Assembly (NCBI GenBank): GCA_022447885.1 | Contig: JAKUTA010000030.1 | Location: 1 to 10,207, forward strand | DNA from: Candidatus Poseidoniales archaeon | Lineage (GTDB): Archaea > Thermoplasmatota > Poseidoniia > Poseidoniales > Thalassarchaeaceae | Reading direction: 5' to 3' | Length of the DNA: 10,207 bases | Part shown: piece after piece, positions 7,198 through 10,207 of the stretch | Position numbering within the stretch: the first letter of the stretch is position 1 | Layout of the letters: every line of letters begins with the position of its first letter | Translations under genes and position numbers: made by a program | The notes under the pieces: generated by a model | Told to the model about the DNA's origin: nothing | What the model saw: the letters and a program-made list of their open reading frames with translations, nothing else | The model's database searches: none

Positions 7198-8301
7198 TCA
7201 CGCGAGGTCCCTGAGCGAGGTCAATTCGATGATATGTCCGGCACCTGAACTGGTCCACGCGGCGCCCGCCGGTCGCGCTTCAGCGCGCTCCCACGCGCCG
7301 AGCAGGATGCCGATCGCCAGCGCGGGATGGAACAGGTTGTCCGCCGTCAAGCGCACACCCCCCATGTCGTCGAGGCTCTCGGCCGTCGTTATCGCACCCA
7401 TGCCTGAGATGGAGAGGAAGCGGCGTCCCACATCCACCCAGTCTTCCGGTGCAGCGACGAGCACCATCTCGCCGGTGGCGACGAACTTCACTCTGCTCAC
7501 CTCGGCCAGTGCGTCCCAGAACAGCAGACGGTCACGATCATCGACCCCGGTCCAGCCGACTCGGGGGTCGCTGGAGCGCTCCTTGTCAGCGAGGTGCGGC
7601 AGCACGACATCCTCGAAGCGCAGCAGCAGGTCCCTCGCGAGCGCGAGCATGCGCACTCCGTCCACAGTCCAGTCACCTCCCTCGTTGTAAGAGAGCTCGA
7701 ACGGGTGTGCCCCAGCCGCAAGAGCGGTCGTCGTCGGCGCCTCATCCCATGACGGCGCCATCACCGAAGCGGAAGGGATCTCACGACGGTCGGGTTCGAG
7801 GGTGATCAGTGATTCGCCACTTCCTCCATCGGACCAGCGGAAGCGGTACCTCTGTTTCTGCAGCCGCTCCCACGCCGCGCATGTGAATCCCGCCGCCAGT
7901 GCAGGATGAGGTCTGCGTCGCACGACCAAGGAGACCTCGCCCGGCTCGTTCTCGAGCAGTGAGATCTCTCCCATCCCGCGCAGGTGCCAGTCCTCATTCA
8001 GCCATGCCAGTCGCTTCTTCTCCTTGCCGAACAGGGGATTCGGTGGCTGTCGATCCGCTGCCTGCATGCGCCATTCCTCGCTCTCCGCCGCCGCATGCGC
8101 CAATCTACGCCCGAGTGGCATGTCGAGCAGGCCCTCGAGAGCGCCCAGCCATAGCTCGAAGTCACTGACAGGACAAGCCCACACAGGCTGTCGTTGCCCG
8201 GATTGCTCTACCAGCATCCCAGCCGTGGTGGCCAGGTAGCGCTCCTGCAATCCGGCGGCCAGTTCATCGCTCGCCTCCACGGCGTCGTCAATCAGGGGCA
8301 C
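7198..8301 (-). CDS. Soluble protein of unknown function with an internally duplicated HPALA...AWER domain
   Basis: I do not recognise this 367-residue protein. It has no signal peptide or membrane helix and is probably cytoplasmic. It is built from two related halves. Residues 109-168 and 300-360 share the order GMG-(I)-...-HPALAxGxxxxAWER-...-W-...-GxG. From the His (132 and 325) onward, 13 of 31 positions are identical without a gap. The shape, a glycine-rich helix start with Trp-Glu-Arg followed by a strand, faintly recalls small-molecule-sensing V4R-like domains, but I cannot support that by motif. It lacks zinc-binding cysteines, a Walker motif and a helix-turn-helix that I could see. 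The start is a GTG at 8301. An in-frame TGA lies three codons upstream and no good SD is visible, so the true start could be further in. It lies 68 bp after the TPR membrane protein gene and 188 bp before the surface operon, in the same direction. Confidence 0.85.
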   Translation of the reverse strand: MPLIDDAVEASDELAAGLQERYLATTAGMLVEQSGQRQPVWACPVSDFELWLGALEGLLDMPLGRRLAHAAAESEEWRMQAADRQPPNPLFGKEKKRLAWLNEDWHLRGMGEISLLENEPGEVSLVVRRRPHPALAAGFTCAAWERLQKQRYRFRWSDGGSGESLITLEPDRREIPSASVMAPSWDEAPTTTALAAGAHPFELSYNEGGDWTVDGVRMLALARDLLLRFEDVVLPHLADKERSSDPRVGWTGVDDRDRLLFWDALAEVSRVKFVATGEMVLVAAPEDWVDVGRRFLSISGMGAITTAESLDDMGGVRLTADNLFHPALAIGILLGAWERAEARPAGAAWTSSGAGHIIELTSLRDLA

Positions 8302-8369
8302 GACATCGGTTCAGGAAGCCTCGAACAAGGATGTTTCGTGCTGCCGTGGTCCTCGGGCGGCTCGAAGGA

Positions 8370-10207
8370 TCAATCCTTTTCTTCGGTTTTGGTGACGCCA
8401 CCGCCCTTGAAGTGGTGTCCGGGTCGGGAGCTGGGACGGCGTGGTCCATCATGTTCCTCTTTGATCGAATGCGTTGGGATGTTACGCGCTCCGGGGTCGG
8501 TCTGCATCACGGGCACGCGCGCGTCCACACTTCCTCCGCCAGCGGATCCAGATGCCAGGCCACCGCGCAACTGCCGTCCGCGGTAGGCTGCCGGGCCGAT
8601 GAGTTTCTCGAGCACGCGCATGTCCTGCTCCATCGGCTTGGGTCGCTTGTCCCACCACTCATCGGGAAGCGGTTCCGTGCGGGCGAGTTGTTTGGAGCGG
8701 AGGTCGCTCACCCGTTTCCTGACCCGTTCGCGGAAGGTCCGGTCTCTCTCCTTCGGCAGGCGTACCACGAGCCATGCCGGCATCCCGAGGTCATAGACCA
8801 CCCCGTTGATGGTCACCAGCAGACCCGAGAGCAGCAGGTGCGTGCCAACCGGAATACGAGACAGATCCAAGTTGACCTTGTGTCGGCGCAGCCGTTTGGC
8901 ATAGGTGATCATCGCCTTCTGGTCACGATGCCTGATGATGCGTCGCTGCTGCCGCCTGAAGCGGCGGTAGAACAGGTGCAGGGTGATCAGCGATGCTGCC
9001 AACACGGCGCTGACGACCGTATCGTCGGTGCGCGCGTGCGCGAGCAGCCCTATGATCAGCCAGATGGGCATGAACACACCGTAGTTCAGGACCAGATGGA
9101 TGATCGGTTGCCTGTATATGGGCGAGACGTTGCGTTCGATCGCCTCGTGACCGGCGATGAACACGTTGGCATTGAGGGCCTCATCCGCACCACGCTTGGT
9201 GTTGAGCGCGGCCACTGGGTTGACAGGGGCATCGTTGATCCAGCGTTTCCTCTCGCTCACGCTACCCACTGCGAGAGCGGATTCCATCTCCTCCGTCGGG
9301 CAGTCGAAAGCCAATATCCCACCGAGCGCTCGCACGCGCGGGTCGTCGGAATGGGATGCCTGCAGTTCCTCGAACACATCCATCGCTTCGAACCAGTCCC
9401 CTGAGTCGATGAGACAGAGCGCCACGGCGATGCGTGTCTTCGCACCGCTCGGGTCGAGCCTGACACAGTCGAGAGCCAGCGCCAGTGCCTCCTCGCCGCG
9501 CCGCTGCGAACGCAACTGTGCGACTGAACTCAACATCCCATGCAGCGCGATGTTGTCTGAATGGCTGGCATCGATCCGCGTCACCGGGTCCCACGAACGC
9601 AGCCTTCGTTGCATGTCCGACAGCAAGTCCAGGCAACTGACGTTCTCCCAGTCATACAGGTCGTCCACGCCAACCGTGCCGTTCCACGGATCGAGCCACT
9701 CGGCGATGAACGACAGCAACTCCGGCTCGTCGTATCCGTCGGGCTGTTCCATGCCTCTGATGGCCTCGCGAGCGGCGTCGAGCCTGCGACAGGCGATCTG
9801 GCCGGCGGCGATCATCATCCTGGCTTCGTCATCGTCACCACCTTGTTGGGCGAGCACCTTGCGGGCCGTGTCTATCGCCTCCGGCCACAGGCCGCGTAAT
9901 CCGCATTCGAGCATCCGCGCGCGACTCTTCTCCAGCCGTACCCTTGACTGGTCCCCCTCGGTCTTCTCTTCCCTGAACTGGCGCACTGCCCCGACGTTGT
10001 CGTTGTACGCAGCTCTGGAGATGTGCTGTCGCATCCAGTCCCCACCCCCTGACATGATCTCACCCTCACGGCGCTCGTCAGGCGAGAGGTCGAAGCGCAG
10101 TTGGCGTAACCTTCCGAAGCGAGAGAGACTCATCAACCAGGTGAGCATGAACACGGCTTGGCCGGCGGCGATGAACTGCCATGTCTCGGCGAGCAGAAGT
10201 TCTTCGG
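8370..10207 (-). CDS. Membrane protein with TPR-like repeats, truncated at its N-terminus by the window edge
   Basis: The reading frame stays open to the window edge, 17 codons beyond the GTG at 10154, and those codons complete a hydrophobic helix (TWQFIAAGQAVFMLTWLMSL). There is no SD before the GTG (10154) or ATG (10148), so the gene most likely starts outside the window. Counted from the GTG, there are TPR-like helix pairs at about 77-155 (ARMLECGLRGLWPEAIDTAR; ARMMIAAGQIACRRLDAARE) and 205-280 (ALALALDCVRLDP; SGDWFEAMDVFEEL). Two membrane helices follow (352-372 and 378-397), then a very basic loop (398-427), a third hydrophobic stretch (about 437-465), a charged region and a Gly/Ser/Arg-rich low-complexity tail (530-594). 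It is not a family that I can name. TPRs suggest protein-protein interaction on one face of the membrane. It is followed after 68 bp by the duplicated-domain gene, and shared transcription is likely. Confidence 0.88.
   Translation of the reverse strand, partial: EELLLAETWQFIAAGQAVFMLTWLMSLSRFGRLRQLRFDLSPDERREGEIMSGGGDWMRQHISRAAYNDNVGAVRQFREEKTEGDQSRVRLEKSRARMLECGLRGLWPEAIDTARKVLAQQGGDDDEARMMIAAGQIACRRLDAAREAIRGMEQPDGYDEPELLSFIAEWLDPWNGTVGVDDLYDWENVSCLDLLSDMQRRLRSWDPVTRIDASHSDNIALHGMLSSVAQLRSQRRGEEALALALDCVRLDPSGAKTRIAVALCLIDSGDWFEAMDVFEELQASHSDDPRVRALGGILAFDCPTEEMESALAVGSVSERKRWINDAPVNPVAALNTKRGADEALNANVFIAGHEAIERNVSPIYRQPIIHLVLNYGVFMPIWLIIGLLAHARTDDTVVSAVLAASLITLHLFYRRFRRQQRRIIRHRDQKAMITYAKRLRRHKVNLDLSRIPVGTHLLLSGLLVTINGVVYDLGMPAWLVVRLPKERDRTFRERVRKRVSDLRSKQLARTEPLPDEWWDKRPKPMEQDMRVLEKLIGPAAYRGRQLRGGLASGSAGGGSVDARVPVMQTDPGARNIPTHSIKEEHDGPRRPSSRPGHHFKGGGVTKTEEKD

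Noticed and set aside
7193..7200. Palindrome TGAGCTCA at the end of the duplicated-domain gene
   Set aside because: An 8-base palindrome overlapping a stop codon is common by chance, and no second copy was seen nearby.
8331..9404. A 357-codon open frame on the plus strand
   Set aside because: It overlaps the TPR membrane protein fully in antisense, reads as His/Arg-rich low-quality sequence and shows no domain. The minus strand has TPR-like and membrane segments.

Overview
The window is a densely packed chromosomal stretch of about 60% G+C (by eye). All six supported genes lie on the minus strand, so transcription runs from the right edge to the left. No tRNA, rRNA, CRISPR array, transposase, integrase or other mobile element was seen. 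The gene style suggests a marine euryarchaeon of the Poseidoniales (Marine Group II) type: very acidic secreted proteins with calcium-binding aspartate repeats and PKD/Ig-like domains, archaeal-type Shine-Dalgarno sequences (GGAGG, GAGGTG), no recognisable -35/-10 boxes and a plausible TATA-like element. This assignment is inference (about 50-60% confidence); a bacterium with similar surface proteins is not excluded.

Layout in transcription order. (1) 10207-8370: a membrane protein, truncated by the window edge, with TPR-like helical repeats, a transmembrane hairpin and a basic low-complexity tail. (2) 8301-7198: a soluble protein of unknown function with a clear internal duplication. (3) A 188-bp gap holding a two-copy direct repeat at 20-bp spacing and a TATA-like element. 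(4) 7009-3881: a 1042-residue secreted protein with about 24 thrombospondin type-3-like DxDxDG repeats, 12 cysteines in six close pairs and many N-glycosylation sequons. (5) 3783-2131: a 550-residue protein with a signal peptide, four Ig/PKD-like domains, one C-terminal membrane helix and an acidic tail. (6) 2116-731: a complete M24-family Xaa-Pro aminopeptidase with all metal ligands. (7) 718-1: the N-terminal two thirds of MqnC, the radical SAM cyclic dehypoxanthinyl futalosine synthase of the futalosine menaquinone route.

The last three genes (Ig/PKD protein, peptidase, mqnC) are 12-14 bp apart and look co-transcribed. The large repeat protein lies 97 bp upstream of them with no obvious terminator between, so 7009-1 may be one operon read from the promoter region near 7065. 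The clearest joint theme is the cell surface: a calcium-dependent, probably glycosylated and disulfide-bonded repeat protein beside a C-terminally anchored Ig/PKD protein. The peptidase and MqnC are cytoplasmic housekeeping or respiratory functions with no evident link to that surface pair. I saw no defence, mobile or biosynthetic system. The least explained elements are the duplicated-domain protein, the truncated TPR membrane protein and the 20-bp-spaced repeat pair.
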